This document shows positions 25,981 to 34,401 of a stretch of DNA of 64,000 nucleotides, piece by piece; within the stretch, counting starts at the first letter, position 1; each line of letters starts with the position of its first letter. A program made the translations under genes and the position numbers. The DNA comes from Bacillota bacterium. Its GTDB lineage: Bacteria; Bacillota; UBA4882; UBA8346. Where the stretch lies: positions 171,725 through 235,724 of the forward strand of contig JARKQY010000043.1 in assembly GCA_029974635.1 (NCBI GenBank). The letters are read 5' to 3'. The notes beneath the pieces were generated by a model, which ran no database searches, was not told where the DNA came from, and saw nothing but the letters and a program-made list of their open reading frames with translations.

Positions 25981-26826
25981 CTAACGATAAATATAAATCG
26001 CCTGGCGCATGATATCCAACAGCGGTTCCATTTCAAACCATATCTTAAAGCTTTCGGCTCCTTGAAACAGCAGCATGGATAATCCCGATAAAACTTGGCA
26101 ACCGGCCGCCGTTGCTTCGCGAATCAGGCGGGTTTCCCCTTTTTTATATACCACATCATAGACAAAATGATGTGGCTGTAAAAGCTCTTTGGCTAACAAC
26201 GACTCATCATTGTTCAAGCCAACCGAAGTAGTATTAATTATTAAGTCAATCCCCGCCCAATCCAACTCCGGCAGATTGGGCAAACTATAGACTTCAATTG
26301 GAAAGCCCCGGGTTTGAAGAATTTTCTGCTGCAAAGCGACTGCTTTGGCAAGATCGCGGTTCACCACAATGAGCTTGCTTATCCCAGAGTCAATTAGGCG
26401 ATGAACCACAGCGGCGGTAGTCCCTCCAGCTCCCAGCAACAGCGTCTTCTTGCCGTGCAGTTGAAATCCGCCGTCGGTTTGAATGGAATTCACCAAGCCG
26501 ATTCCATCAGTGCTGGTGCCAAATAATTTGCCATCCTTATTGATAACGGTATTCACCGAACCACTGTACCTGGAATCCCCGAAAACATCGTCCAATTCGG
26601 CCACAATCATTTGTTTGTGCGGAACGGTTACATTGATGCCCTTAAAATTCAATGCCCGAATCCCCTGAACCGCAGTGGATAAATCGGCTGCGTTGACACG
26701 ACAGGGGATATACACACAATCCCATTTTAAATACTGATATACGGCATTATGCATTACCGGTGACAGACTATGACCGACAGGATCGCCGATAACTCCAAGA
26801 ATTGCAGTTCTGCCATTAATATTCAT
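25981..26826 (-). CDS. aroE: Shikimate dehydrogenase (NADP+)
   Basis: About 281 residues from the ATG at 26826, preceded by AAAGGTG. Substrate-site motifs GDPVGHSLSPVMHN and INVTVPHK (catalytic lysine) are followed by the NADP-binding GAGGTTAAV and NTTSVGL, with GLSMLLFQGAESF near the C-terminus. AroE reduces 3-dehydroshikimate to shikimate in aromatic amino-acid synthesis. It follows yqeG-yqeH as in Bacillus; the usual downstream yqeI-nadD-yqeK is replaced by the secretin gene. Confidence 0.96.
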   Translation of the reverse strand: MNINGRTAILGVIGDPVGHSLSPVMHNAVYQYLKWDCVYIPCRVNAADLSTAVQGIRALNFKGINVTVPHKQMIVAELDDVFGDSRYSGSVNTVINKDGKLFGTSTDGIGLVNSIQTDGGFQLHGKKTLLLGAGGTTAAVVHRLIDSGISKLIVVNRDLAKAVALQQKILQTRGFPIEVYSLPNLPELDWAGIDLIINTTSVGLNNDESLLAKELLQPHHFVYDVVYKKGETRLIREATAAGCQVLSGLSMLLFQGAESFKIWFEMEPLLDIMRQAIYIYR

Positions 26827-26998
26827 TGCAGGCACCTTTAAAATCATACTAGTGAACGTTCTCTAAATACCGTTACAATCAGAATGAACATTCTACCAAA
26901 GTAGGGCATTCAAACGCCATACTAGTTAATTCTGCCCCCGAAGAATTTTTCCTGCATGGCCCCGGTTCAACCGATAAATAACCCGAAAAATTGCTGTT

Positions 26999-28123
26999 CT
27001 ATCTTTTGCCGAGCAAAGCCGGCCGGATCTCCCAACGTATACCATTGGGCAGCATGATTTGCGCCCGGGTTTCATTGCCCCGCAGTGATAACCATCCCAT
27101 CCCCGCTACCGCCAAGTCCTGGTTGGGTTTAAGCTCAACGGTATCTTCCACCCAATTGAGTTGCGGCCGGCATTTATTGCAAATCGCAGTCAACCATTGG
27201 GGGTTTTCCACCAATAAAGTGTTAATCTTGGTATTATCAGTGCGGTGAATCTGATTTTGGGATGAAGTAAATCCAATAAATACAGTCTCTTCATTTCCCA
27301 GGTGCTGGATTCCCATAATGCCTCCCACAATCAATCCCTTCCCCGGTTTCAAACCCCAAAGCTTCTGCTGGATCTTCTCGCTAGGCATTAACTTACTGGC
27401 GCATTCAGGACATAAAAGATCTCCCATTCGCTCCCCGGAGACTAACCCTGGGGTATCGATCAGGGTATTCCGCCCTTTTAGGATACTCCAATTGCTTAAG
27501 CCAATGGTGGTCCCAGGAAATTTTGAGACTGTAGGGGATTGGGAGGAGCGTTCCCCGGCTAAAATCCGTTTGATAAGGGAAGACTTGCCTACATTGGTAA
27601 CGCCGAGCAAAGCAATTTTCGCTCCGGGTGAAACCGCTCTAGCGATACTCCCGGTCAAAATGCTGATGCCATCACCCTTGATACCGCTCATCAAAATTAG
27701 ATCACGGGGTTTTTCCCAGCCGATATTGTTCAGGTACTGGTGTAGATATTCAATGACTTCAGTCCGTTTACCGCGGGCCGGTAAAAGATCGATTTTGTTT
27801 AAGGCCAAAATATAAGGTTTTTTGGCGCCATTGTTATGTAAAAAATCGGACCAAACTGGTATTGTTCCGGTAAGGTCCGAAAAATCAGCCGTAATCACCA
27901 TTATTTCACTTAAATTAATTGCTTTGACGATGCTTTCACGGACCTCGTTCCCGGTTGGAAGCACCTTTCCCAATTCTCCATAATGGGTTATCCGGTAACA
28001 ACGTTTACAAGTCAACGAACCGGCATTTTTCTGTTCAAATAACTCCGGCGGTATAAACCCTTGTTTATCCGGATTGCTGGTCTGAAGTGGTGTACCGCAG
28101 CCGCGGCAATAACTTGCCGTCAC
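26999..28123 (-). CDS. yqeH: Ribosome-biogenesis GTPase YqeH (circularly permuted)
   Basis: Protein of 374 residues. The N-terminal zinc finger (YCRGCGTPLQ with CKRCYRITHYG) precedes a circularly permuted GTPase in which the G4 motif ALNKIDLLP comes before the G1 P-loop GVTNVGKSS and the G3 DTPG, the hallmark of YqeH. It helps assemble the 30S subunit. The GTG start at 28123 overlaps the yqeG stop by four bases with AAAGGGG upstream, so the two are translationally coupled. Confidence 0.96.
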   Translation of the reverse strand: MTASYCRGCGTPLQTSNPDKQGFIPPELFEQKNAGSLTCKRCYRITHYGELGKVLPTGNEVRESIVKAINLSEIMVITADFSDLTGTIPVWSDFLHNNGAKKPYILALNKIDLLPARGKRTEVIEYLHQYLNNIGWEKPRDLILMSGIKGDGISILTGSIARAVSPGAKIALLGVTNVGKSSLIKRILAGERSSQSPTVSKFPGTTIGLSNWSILKGRNTLIDTPGLVSGERMGDLLCPECASKLMPSEKIQQKLWGLKPGKGLIVGGIMGIQHLGNEETVFIGFTSSQNQIHRTDNTKINTLLVENPQWLTAICNKCRPQLNWVEDTVELKPNQDLAVAGMGWLSLRGNETRAQIMLPNGIRWEIRPALLGKR

Positions 28124-28626
28124 TTTAAAATCCCCTTTCTTTGAAACCTTTTGACAATCAGCCGTTCCAATTTGCGCAGGGCTTTTGTGCTTACAAACTC
28201 CATATTACTCAAAGGGGTAGTCCATATTGTATAAAGCTCCATCCGATTGCCCCCTAAAATATCGGTGAAAAGCTGGTCACCGATGACGGCCGTTTCCTGA
28301 GGCGCGGTTCCCAGAAGTTCCAACGCTTTTTTAAAAGGGGACTTGCGTGGCTTGATAGCCTTGGATACATAAGGGATATCCAAGATCCTGGCCACTGTCT
28401 CAACCCTTGGTTCTAATGCATTGGATAAAATACACATTCTGAAACCCTGATCCTTAAAATGACTGATGAGTCCGATAATTTCCGGGCTCAGATTCGATTG
28501 GTTCCATTCCACCAAGGTATTATCCAGATCAATAATAATTCCGCGGATTCCTGCTTTTTTTAAATCCTCCAGATCAATCCGCAATATGGAATCCGCTTGT
28601 ACTTTGGGACGCAATAATTCAAGCAT
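28120..28626 (-). CDS. yqeG: YqeG family HAD IIIA-type phosphatase
   Basis: About 168 residues from the ATG at 28626 with GGAGG upstream. HAD motifs are IIIDLDNTLVEWN (motif I, DxDNT), CILSNA (motif II), a lysine in KPRKSPFKKAL, and VIGDQLFTDI (motif IV). YqeG is conserved beside yqeH and aroE in Bacillota; its substrate is not firmly known, with phosphatidylglycerol-phosphate phosphatase activity shown for relatives. It overlaps yqeH by four bases. Confidence 0.93.
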   Translation of the reverse strand: MLELLRPKVQADSILRIDLEDLKKAGIRGIIIDLDNTLVEWNQSNLSPEIIGLISHFKDQGFRMCILSNALEPRVETVARILDIPYVSKAIKPRKSPFKKALELLGTAPQETAVIGDQLFTDILGGNRMELYTIWTTPLSNMEFVSTKALRKLERLIVKRFQRKGILK

Positions 28627-28646
28627 CAAATTGAACCTCCATGGAT

Positions 28647-29546
28647 TTAGCGCTCAAACTCCGATTCCTGATAGTGATATAACTTGTTGCAAAAATGGCA
28701 ACGCACCTCGACTTCTCCCCGTTCTTGAATGATCTCATCAATTTCACCGGGTGCAAGGCTCAACAGCGGACCTCGAAAACGTTCCCGGGAACAATCGCAC
28801 TGGTATGCCAACTCCTTCTCCGCAAGAACCTTAACATCTTCCGGAGAATTCCCAAAACATTGCGCAACCCCGATGGTTGATACGCCATCATCCAATAACT
28901 GGGTCAACGGGGGAAGTCCGGTCAATTTGGCCTCCAAGTCACGGATCACCATTTCGTCCGCTCCGGGCATTACCTGAATAATCAGACCTCCGGCCACTTT
29001 CACCGCCCCGTCCGGTTTTACTAAAACTCCCAAAGCAACCGCCGATGGCGTTTGTTCTGATTTACTAAAATAATAGGCTAAATCTTCCCCAATTTCACCG
29101 TTTTGAATTGGAACAATCCCTTGATAAGGTTCCTTTAATCCCAGATCCTTAATCACAGCCAGGTATCCTTTACCCAAAGCCCCGGAAACATCAAATTTCC
29201 CGGCCTTATTCAAGTCCAAATCCACTTGGGGATTATCCACCGTTCCTTTAACGATTCCAGTTTGATTGGATACGGCCAGTATCCTGCCTAATAAACCATC
29301 TCCGGAAAATTCCACTGTTAAACGGTTTAGTTGATCATCCATGGCACGCATAATTAAAGTGCCGGTTAGGACGCGTCCCAGGGCGGCAGTAGCGGTAGGC
29401 CAAGTGTTATGAATCAACCGCGCCATTTCAACTACCTTCGTGGTCAGCGCAGCATAGATCCGGACCGTACCGGAATAAGCAGTGGCTATTACTAAATGAT
29501 CCTGCACATCCTGTTTAGCTTCAGAGATCAATTTGTTGCCCGTCAT
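28647..29546 (-). CDS. hslO: Redox-regulated chaperone Hsp33
   Basis: Protein of 299 residues with the Hsp33 core (YSGTVRIYAALTTKVVEMAR, TWPTATAALGRVLTGTLIM) and the C-terminal redox zinc centre CDCSRERF with VRCHFCNKLYHY. On oxidation zinc is released and the chaperone is activated to hold unfolding proteins. The start overlaps the end of the upstream MBL gene by 26 bp. Confidence 0.96.
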   Translation of the reverse strand: MTGNKLISEAKQDVQDHLVIATAYSGTVRIYAALTTKVVEMARLIHNTWPTATAALGRVLTGTLIMRAMDDQLNRLTVEFSGDGLLGRILAVSNQTGIVKGTVDNPQVDLDLNKAGKFDVSGALGKGYLAVIKDLGLKEPYQGIVPIQNGEIGEDLAYYFSKSEQTPSAVALGVLVKPDGAVKVAGGLIIQVMPGADEMVIRDLEAKLTGLPPLTQLLDDGVSTIGVAQCFGNSPEDVKVLAEKELAYQCDCSRERFRGPLLSLAPGEIDEIIQERGEVEVRCHFCNKLYHYQESEFER

Positions 29547-30282
29547 AAGCTAGTTCAACTCCATCGGGTAAACTTTGATTCATTTCATGGTGTTTAAAAT
29601 CATGACATATATGAGTAATATAGGAACGCTCCGGTCGTAATAAACGGATCATCTCCAATCCCGCCTCCAGATGAAAATGAGTCGGATGCGGTTTATAGCG
29701 CAGGACTCCCAGAATCAGTACTTTTAAACCCTGCAATAACTCAAGGGAGGGTTCCGGTATCTTATTAACGTCTGTAATATAAGCGAAATCACCGATCCGG
29801 TAACCAAGAACCGGAATCATTCCATGGAAAACCGGGATCGGAATGATTTCTACCCCGGCCGCCGTCAATTTCGAATGAATGGCGCTTAGTTTTACCAGTG
29901 GTTTCCCGCCTCCAATTTGGGCTTGATCATCAAAGATGTATGGAAACATATTCTTGATGCCGTCTAATGCGCTGAAGTGACCGTAAACCGGTATTTCTCT
30001 CCCTTGAAGCTCATTATACCGCCTCAAGTCGTCAAATCCCGCAACATGATCCGCATGACAATGGGTTATCAACACCGCGTCAATACGGTTTACCCGGTTT
30101 CTCAATGATTGAATCCGGAATTCGGTGGCGGTATCAATTAAAATATGGCTGTTTTCCTGCTTGATAAAAACCGAGGAGCGAGTCCGGAAATCCTTCGGAT
30201 CATCGGACAAACAGGTTTTACAATTACAACCTAAGACCGGAACTCCATGGGAGGTTCCGGTCCCGAGCAAAGTAACTTTCAT
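29521..30282 (-). CDS. Metallo-beta-lactamase-fold hydrolase (PhnP-like)
   Basis: About 253 residues from an ATG at 30282, one base after the mltG stop codon. It opens with KVTLLGTGTSHGVPVLGCNC, then has LITHCHADHVAGFDDL (HxHxDH), a later ITDVNKIP and C-terminal THICHDFKHHEM. The cysteine pair near the N-terminus and overall layout match PhnP/YcbX-type phosphodiesterases of about 250 residues. The likely activity is phosphodiester hydrolysis of a small molecule; the natural substrate is unknown. Confidence 0.85.
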   Translation of the reverse strand: MKVTLLGTGTSHGVPVLGCNCKTCLSDDPKDFRTRSSVFIKQENSHILIDTATEFRIQSLRNRVNRIDAVLITHCHADHVAGFDDLRRYNELQGREIPVYGHFSALDGIKNMFPYIFDDQAQIGGGKPLVKLSAIHSKLTAAGVEIIPIPVFHGMIPVLGYRIGDFAYITDVNKIPEPSLELLQGLKVLILGVLRYKPHPTHFHLEAGLEMIRLLRPERSYITHICHDFKHHEMNQSLPDGVELAYDGQQIDL

Positions 30283-30283
30283 G

Positions 30284-31411
30284 TTAATTCCCTGATCGTC
30301 CCGTCTGGGAAGCCGTCTGCAAGCGCTCAACCTGTCTCTGGGCCCGTAAATGATCCCGGTAATTGGTACTAAAAATGTGGGCGCCGTCAGGCTTGGCCAC
30401 AAAATATAAATAACGAACCGAAGCCGGGGAAGCCGCCGCTTTTAATGAAGCTAAACCCGGGTTGGCAATGGGTCCGGGAGGCAAACCGTAGTGAAGGTAT
30501 GTGTTATAAGGTGATTCAACCTTTAAATCCTTATAATACAACTGCCTATGAGTACCCAATACATATTGAACCGTAGCGCAGGATTCCAGGCGATACCCTA
30601 ATCGTAACCGGTTATAAAATACCCCGGCAATAACCGGTCTTTCATCGGCCCGGCGAGCTTCCATTTCAACCAGAGAGGCAATAATTACCATCTCCCGTCT
30701 CTTGGTTTGGGGTAAATTGCCGAAATTCTCTTCAAAAACTTCTTTAAACCGTTGCAACATCTTGGAGATAACCTCTTCCGCGGAAACCGGCAGCGCAAAA
30801 TCGTAAGTATCCGGAAATAGGTAGCCCTCAAGGGAAGAACCGATTTGGAAATCACCCAGAATCCCATTAATAAAACTAATATCCCGGGTTTTAGCGAGAA
30901 ACTGTTCCTGGGAACATAGATTCTTTCTTTCCAACAAGGCCCCTATCTCTTTAATGGTTAACCCTTCCGGAATGGTCAGTTTTATATTTTGGGGAGTCCC
31001 CCGGTGAAGTTCCCTTGCCAGTTTGGGAACGGAAAAACCGGGTCCAATATGGTACCAACCCGCTTTGGCCATCCGGTTCTTTAGGTCCAGCCGGACATAT
31101 GCCTCAAACACAAATTGGCTGCGGATGATCTTTTTATCCTTCAACAGACGGGAGACTTCCCGTAAGGAAGAGCCATATTCAATTTCAACCAATTGCAAAT
31201 CGGATTTGCCAGGGCTAACCGGGGTCAAATTCCAGGCGAGTCCAATAAGTATCAATAAAAAAAACACGCAGCAAATGGCAATTCCACCCCCTAATCGAGG
31301 GTGGTTCTTCCAAAAAGCGGGCAAAATTTGTTGCAAACCGGGCATTCCGGTCGTTGTCCCGGGTCCTAGCCGAAAACTATTCCGAAACCAAGAGGTTATT
31401 CTAAGCAGCAC
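30284..31411 (-). CDS. mltG: Endolytic murein transglycosylase MltG
   Basis: About 375 residues if started at the GTG at 31411 (AGGGGG nine bases upstream); ATGs at 31420 and 31435 are alternatives. A membrane-spanning helix near the N-terminus precedes a LysM-like subdomain and the YceG catalytic domain with IASLVEMEARRADERPVIAGVFYNRL (read in two parts; catalytic glutamate in VEMEA) and the sequence ESCATVQYVLG. MltG cuts nascent glycan strands. DUF1292 and ruvX upstream follow Bacillus order. Confidence 0.93.
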   Translation of the reverse strand: MLLRITSWFRNSFRLGPGTTTGMPGLQQILPAFWKNHPRLGGGIAICCVFFLLILIGLAWNLTPVSPGKSDLQLVEIEYGSSLREVSRLLKDKKIIRSQFVFEAYVRLDLKNRMAKAGWYHIGPGFSVPKLARELHRGTPQNIKLTIPEGLTIKEIGALLERKNLCSQEQFLAKTRDISFINGILGDFQIGSSLEGYLFPDTYDFALPVSAEEVISKMLQRFKEVFEENFGNLPQTKRREMVIIASLVEMEARRADERPVIAGVFYNRLRLGYRLESCATVQYVLGTHRQLYYKDLKVESPYNTYLHYGLPPGPIANPGLASLKAAASPASVRYLYFVAKPDGAHIFSTNYRDHLRAQRQVERLQTASQTGRSGN

Positions 31412-31641
31412 GTTTCTCATCCCCCTGATTTCCATTATACTAAAAAAAAACTCCGCTGACAAACTCAAGATATCTAAAAGAAGTCCACCCTTAATTATCG
31501 TAGATAATTTCAAAATTAAAGCTTCGCTTTAATTAAGGGGCCAACGAAGAAAGAAAATCGAGTGGCTGCTTTATCTAGAACATTTTCTAGATAGTGTAAA
31601 ACGCAATTTCAACTGATGCCAAAACAATTTTTTAAGAATAA
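31412..31641. repeat. Hairpin-rich spacer between DUF1292 and mltG
   Basis: Two perfect 9-bp hairpins occur: AATTAAAGC-TTC-GCTTTAATT (about 31514-31534) inside a larger AATTA-rich dyad, and TATCTAGAA-CATT-TTCTAGATA (about 31572-31593). Neither is followed by a convincing T run on the minus strand. They may stabilise or process the message between the two genes. Confidence 0.5.
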
Positions 31642-31944
31642 TCAGCTTGGGGTATTAGGATCTTCTTCCAGGGAGTCGTCTTCATCCTCAATCAATTCAT
31701 CCAATACTTCGCAAACCTTGGCGAATTCGTCATCATCTTCAATATCAACCAACATTTCTTCGCCCTTGTCATCGGTTTCAATCCGGAAAATTACCGCCTC
31801 TTCGTCCTCGGCTGTTTCCTGAACTTCCGGCACCATGACCGCGTATTTCGCGCCCTCTACTTCCACAATGTTGAGCAAATTAAACCGGTGTTCATGTCCT
31901 TCTTCATCCACCAAAGTAACCCAGTTCATTTCTTGTTCAGACAA
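31642..31944 (-). CDS. DUF1292 family protein (YrzB-like)
   Basis: 100 residues from a TTG with GGGGGAG upstream. Very acidic, ending in long runs of Asp/Glu. The N-terminal WVTLVDEEGHEHRFNLLNIVE and the segment YAVMVPEVQE match DUF1292. Conserved in Bacillota between ruvX and mltG; role unknown. Confidence 0.88.
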   Translation of the reverse strand: MSEQEMNWVTLVDEEGHEHRFNLLNIVEVEGAKYAVMVPEVQETAEDEEAVIFRIETDDKGEEMLVDIEDDDEFAKVCEVLDELIEDEDDSLEEDPNTPS

Positions 31945-32063
31945 AACTGACTCCCCCTTATTTAGCTTTTATTGATATCACATGAAAATCAAATGATAAT
32001 CATGGAACTCACAGGGTTATTTTACCCGCCTATTGAAATCTGATTCCTTGAATTGGAATTGCT

Positions 32064-32486
32064 TCAAATGCGCCGGCTTTGAAAATCGAGATAGTTTTGC
32101 AAAATAATAACGGCAGCTACTTGATCGATTTTTGCTTTTCGTTTCCGGCGCGACACATCGGCAGCAATCATAACCCGTTGCGCGGAACTGGTGGAAAGCC
32201 TTTCATCCCAAAATATGATTTGCAATGAAAAGGTCTCAGCCAAAATTTTCCCGAAATCCCGCACCTTCTCCGCCGCCGGTCCCTCAGTGCCGTTCATATT
32301 TTTGGGCAAACCCAAAATAATACCGTCAACTTCATAACTATGAATAAATTGTTTGATTAATTCCAAATCTTTTTTTAGGGAACCGCTACGTTCAATTACT
32401 GAAACCCCTTGGGCCGTAATTCCCAACGGATCGCTCACCGCCACTCCGATGCGGCGGTCGCCCAAATCCAGACTTAACCAGCGCAA
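32064..32486 (-). CDS. ruvX: Putative pre-16S rRNA nuclease / Holliday junction resolvase YqgF
   Basis: 140 residues from a TTG with AAGGAG upstream. RNase H-like fold with the catalytic aspartate in LSLDLGDRRIGVAVSDP, the glutamate in WDERLSTSSAQR and a final aspartate in KIDQVAAVIIL, with GLPKNMNG between. YqgF trims the 5' end of 16S rRNA in E. coli and was once proposed as a resolvase. It precedes DUF1292-mltG as in Bacillus; alaS and ireB, normally just upstream, are not here. Confidence 0.94.
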   Translation of the reverse strand: MRWLSLDLGDRRIGVAVSDPLGITAQGVSVIERSGSLKKDLELIKQFIHSYEVDGIILGLPKNMNGTEGPAAEKVRDFGKILAETFSLQIIFWDERLSTSSAQRVMIAADVSRRKRKAKIDQVAAVIILQNYLDFQSRRI

Positions 32487-32569
32487 TGTTTACTCCTTAA
32501 AAACAGTTATTGGATATCAACACTAGCTACTTTACCTGATGATTTGAAAACTAAGGAACTAGTGAACTA

Positions 32570-34078
32570 TCATCGCGGCCTGACCCCGTCCGGTAATATT
32601 ACTCTGATATGAAACCCGTATCCCGGAAGTTTTGCTCCGGAAGTCACAATTCTGGCGCTGGCGATCTCATTACGCCCTAATAATATTGTTTTGGCCTCAT
32701 CCAAGGATTTACCCTTAATTAAATCCTTTATCTGTTGCGGATTGAGCACTCCCCGGATCCGGCCCTTCCCTTCGATCTTCAATTCCGACCATTCAGCGCC
32801 GGTCTGGGTAACTGTAGCCGTAACTAAATCCACCTTATCGCCAGCGACCAGAAAATGTGGCGGTAAATTAAGATCCAACTGCTTGGCAAGAAATTTATTG
32901 ATACTGGCCCGCATTGGCGCTAAAACTGAGATGCGATAATCCAAATTGGTTTGCAAGACATCTGATTCGCTGCCGATATTTTGACTATAACTTATTTTGA
33001 TGACTTCCGACTTCAGCAGATCCGGTATATAAAGATGTTCCCCGCCGATTAATGCCGAAACCGTATCCGGACCGATCAATTGCATCTGTCTGCGGGCCTC
33101 CGCTTCCCCGTTTTTTACATCTTCAAGGGTTACCACTGAAACCTTTTTATCGGTCCCGTTCATTATCGGGGCAGGGTTGGTTACCTTTAATAAGCGCTGG
33201 AATTTGCCTTCGATCCGGGAAATGGACCTGGCCGGCTGATTTCCGACAGTTCCCTTTTGGACCGCGGTTACCCCAACTTCGGCTATGCCGTAAGCGGCGC
33301 CGACCTCGATTCCCGATTCATATTTCACCGATTTTTGCGGGACCAAAACATCTTTGTCGGTTAAAAATCTTACTCCGTTTCTGCCCAGCAAAACTGTTCC
33401 TTTGGGAAGAACCACCGGTTGGTTGGTGCTGTTGGTGAAAAAAACCTTACCGACGGCCGGAACCATGCCAACGGTTTTTTTCCCGGTAGTAATGGTTTGT
33501 ACCTGGATATCAGCCTCCTTGGTCAAAATCCGGGCCGGCAGTCCGCCTCTCGATATGTCTTCGTCCTTATAGAGATTACTGATCTTAACGCTGGCAGTGA
33601 ATTGAAGATCTTGATATTTTGGAAAAACCGTTACCTTAGCCTTGGGTTGTATAAAGAACCATAAGGCAAGTCCCAAGGTAAATAATAGAATAAGAATCGC
33701 GGTAATCCATTGGCCCCGCCAACGTGAAAAACCCTCCTTTACCGGCTTTTCATATTCCGGGGTTGCCGCCACCTGGCTTTCTCCCTCATCAAAAGCTTCA
33801 TATTTGGATTGACTAAGATCCAATTCAATCTCTTTCAGCGTTGAAACACCTAATCTTTGTGCCAGGGAAAGCAGTCCCGGATCATTGGACTTGATAATAA
33901 GCTCTTTATCCTCTTCCTCTGCGTAGAACTTTATCAAGCGAAGATTGATCTCATTTTTTAAAATCTCCGGGCTTTCTCCTGCTTCAATAATTACTCTGTG
34001 ATCCGGATGATTTATAATTTCTTTCACCAATTGTTCTATCTTAACGTCCGAACTCAACCTGATTTTATTGATTGACAT
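32570..34078 (-). CDS. Membrane-anchored baseplate J/gp47-like protein
   Basis: About 502 residues from the ATG at 34078 with GGGAG upstream. A cytoplasmic N-terminal region (about 1-115) with no recognised fold contains an LAQRLGVSTLKEIELDL segment. One transmembrane helix follows (about 125-145, ILILLFTLGLALWFF), then a large extracytoplasmic part whose blocks (FTNSTNQPVVLPKGTVL, GAAYGIAEVGVTAVQKGTVGN) resemble baseplate J-like domains. J-like proteins with one TM helix exist outside phages in Bacillota, function unknown. No other phage gene is nearby. It lies where alaS-ireB is found in Bacillus. Confidence 0.65.
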   Translation of the reverse strand: MSINKIRLSSDVKIEQLVKEIINHPDHRVIIEAGESPEILKNEINLRLIKFYAEEEDKELIIKSNDPGLLSLAQRLGVSTLKEIELDLSQSKYEAFDEGESQVAATPEYEKPVKEGFSRWRGQWITAILILLFTLGLALWFFIQPKAKVTVFPKYQDLQFTASVKISNLYKDEDISRGGLPARILTKEADIQVQTITTGKKTVGMVPAVGKVFFTNSTNQPVVLPKGTVLLGRNGVRFLTDKDVLVPQKSVKYESGIEVGAAYGIAEVGVTAVQKGTVGNQPARSISRIEGKFQRLLKVTNPAPIMNGTDKKVSVVTLEDVKNGEAEARRQMQLIGPDTVSALIGGEHLYIPDLLKSEVIKISYSQNIGSESDVLQTNLDYRISVLAPMRASINKFLAKQLDLNLPPHFLVAGDKVDLVTATVTQTGAEWSELKIEGKGRIRGVLNPQQIKDLIKGKSLDEAKTILLGRNEIASARIVTSGAKLPGYGFHIRVILPDGVRPR

Positions 34079-34194
34079 TGCTTGCCAACTCCCTTTTTTC
34101 GGTGAAATTTTCGTTAAAATAATTTCGTCGAAAATCCGGTGGTTGTTGCGTTTCGCGCGCAACAGTTCATCTAAACATACATTTTATATAATAT

Positions 34195-34222
34195 GAAAAA
34201 GCGGCTTTAGAAAAATCCGCTT
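34195..34222 (-). terminator. Intrinsic terminator between the AI-2E permease and the J-like gene
   Basis: AAGCGG (34199-34204) pairs with CCGCTT (34217-34222); on the minus strand five T residues follow. The inner part (CTTTAGAAAAAT) can extend the stem with mismatches. Confidence 0.7.
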
Positions 34223-34267
34223 CAGTAGACCAATCCGGTTGATACATATTGTAGCGTAGCCACAACT

Positions 34268-34316
34268 CAAAATTATCCCAAAATTTATTTTTTATACCAA
34301 TTAAGGATATTTATAT
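34268..34316. repeat. Approximately 50-bp dyad element, copy 3 (inverted)
   Basis: The minus strand reads TATAAAAAATAAATTTTGGG then ATAATTTTGAG, closely matching the topA-upstream copy (TATAAAACAAACTTTGGGGA then TAATTTAAGAG). It lies in the 3' region of the AI-2E permease transcript, before a terminator. The rest of 34079-34401 holds no gene. Confidence 0.45.
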
Positions 34317-34401
34317 ATAAAGTTTATCGTAACTCTATTAATAATACCGAATCTAGGCCTGATTGTCAATTAAACTCCTATGGCAAAAAAATTTAACATA
34401 G

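Noticed and set aside
32570..34078. Remnant prophage
   Set aside because: Only one J-like protein is present, it has a TM anchor, and housekeeping genes flank it.
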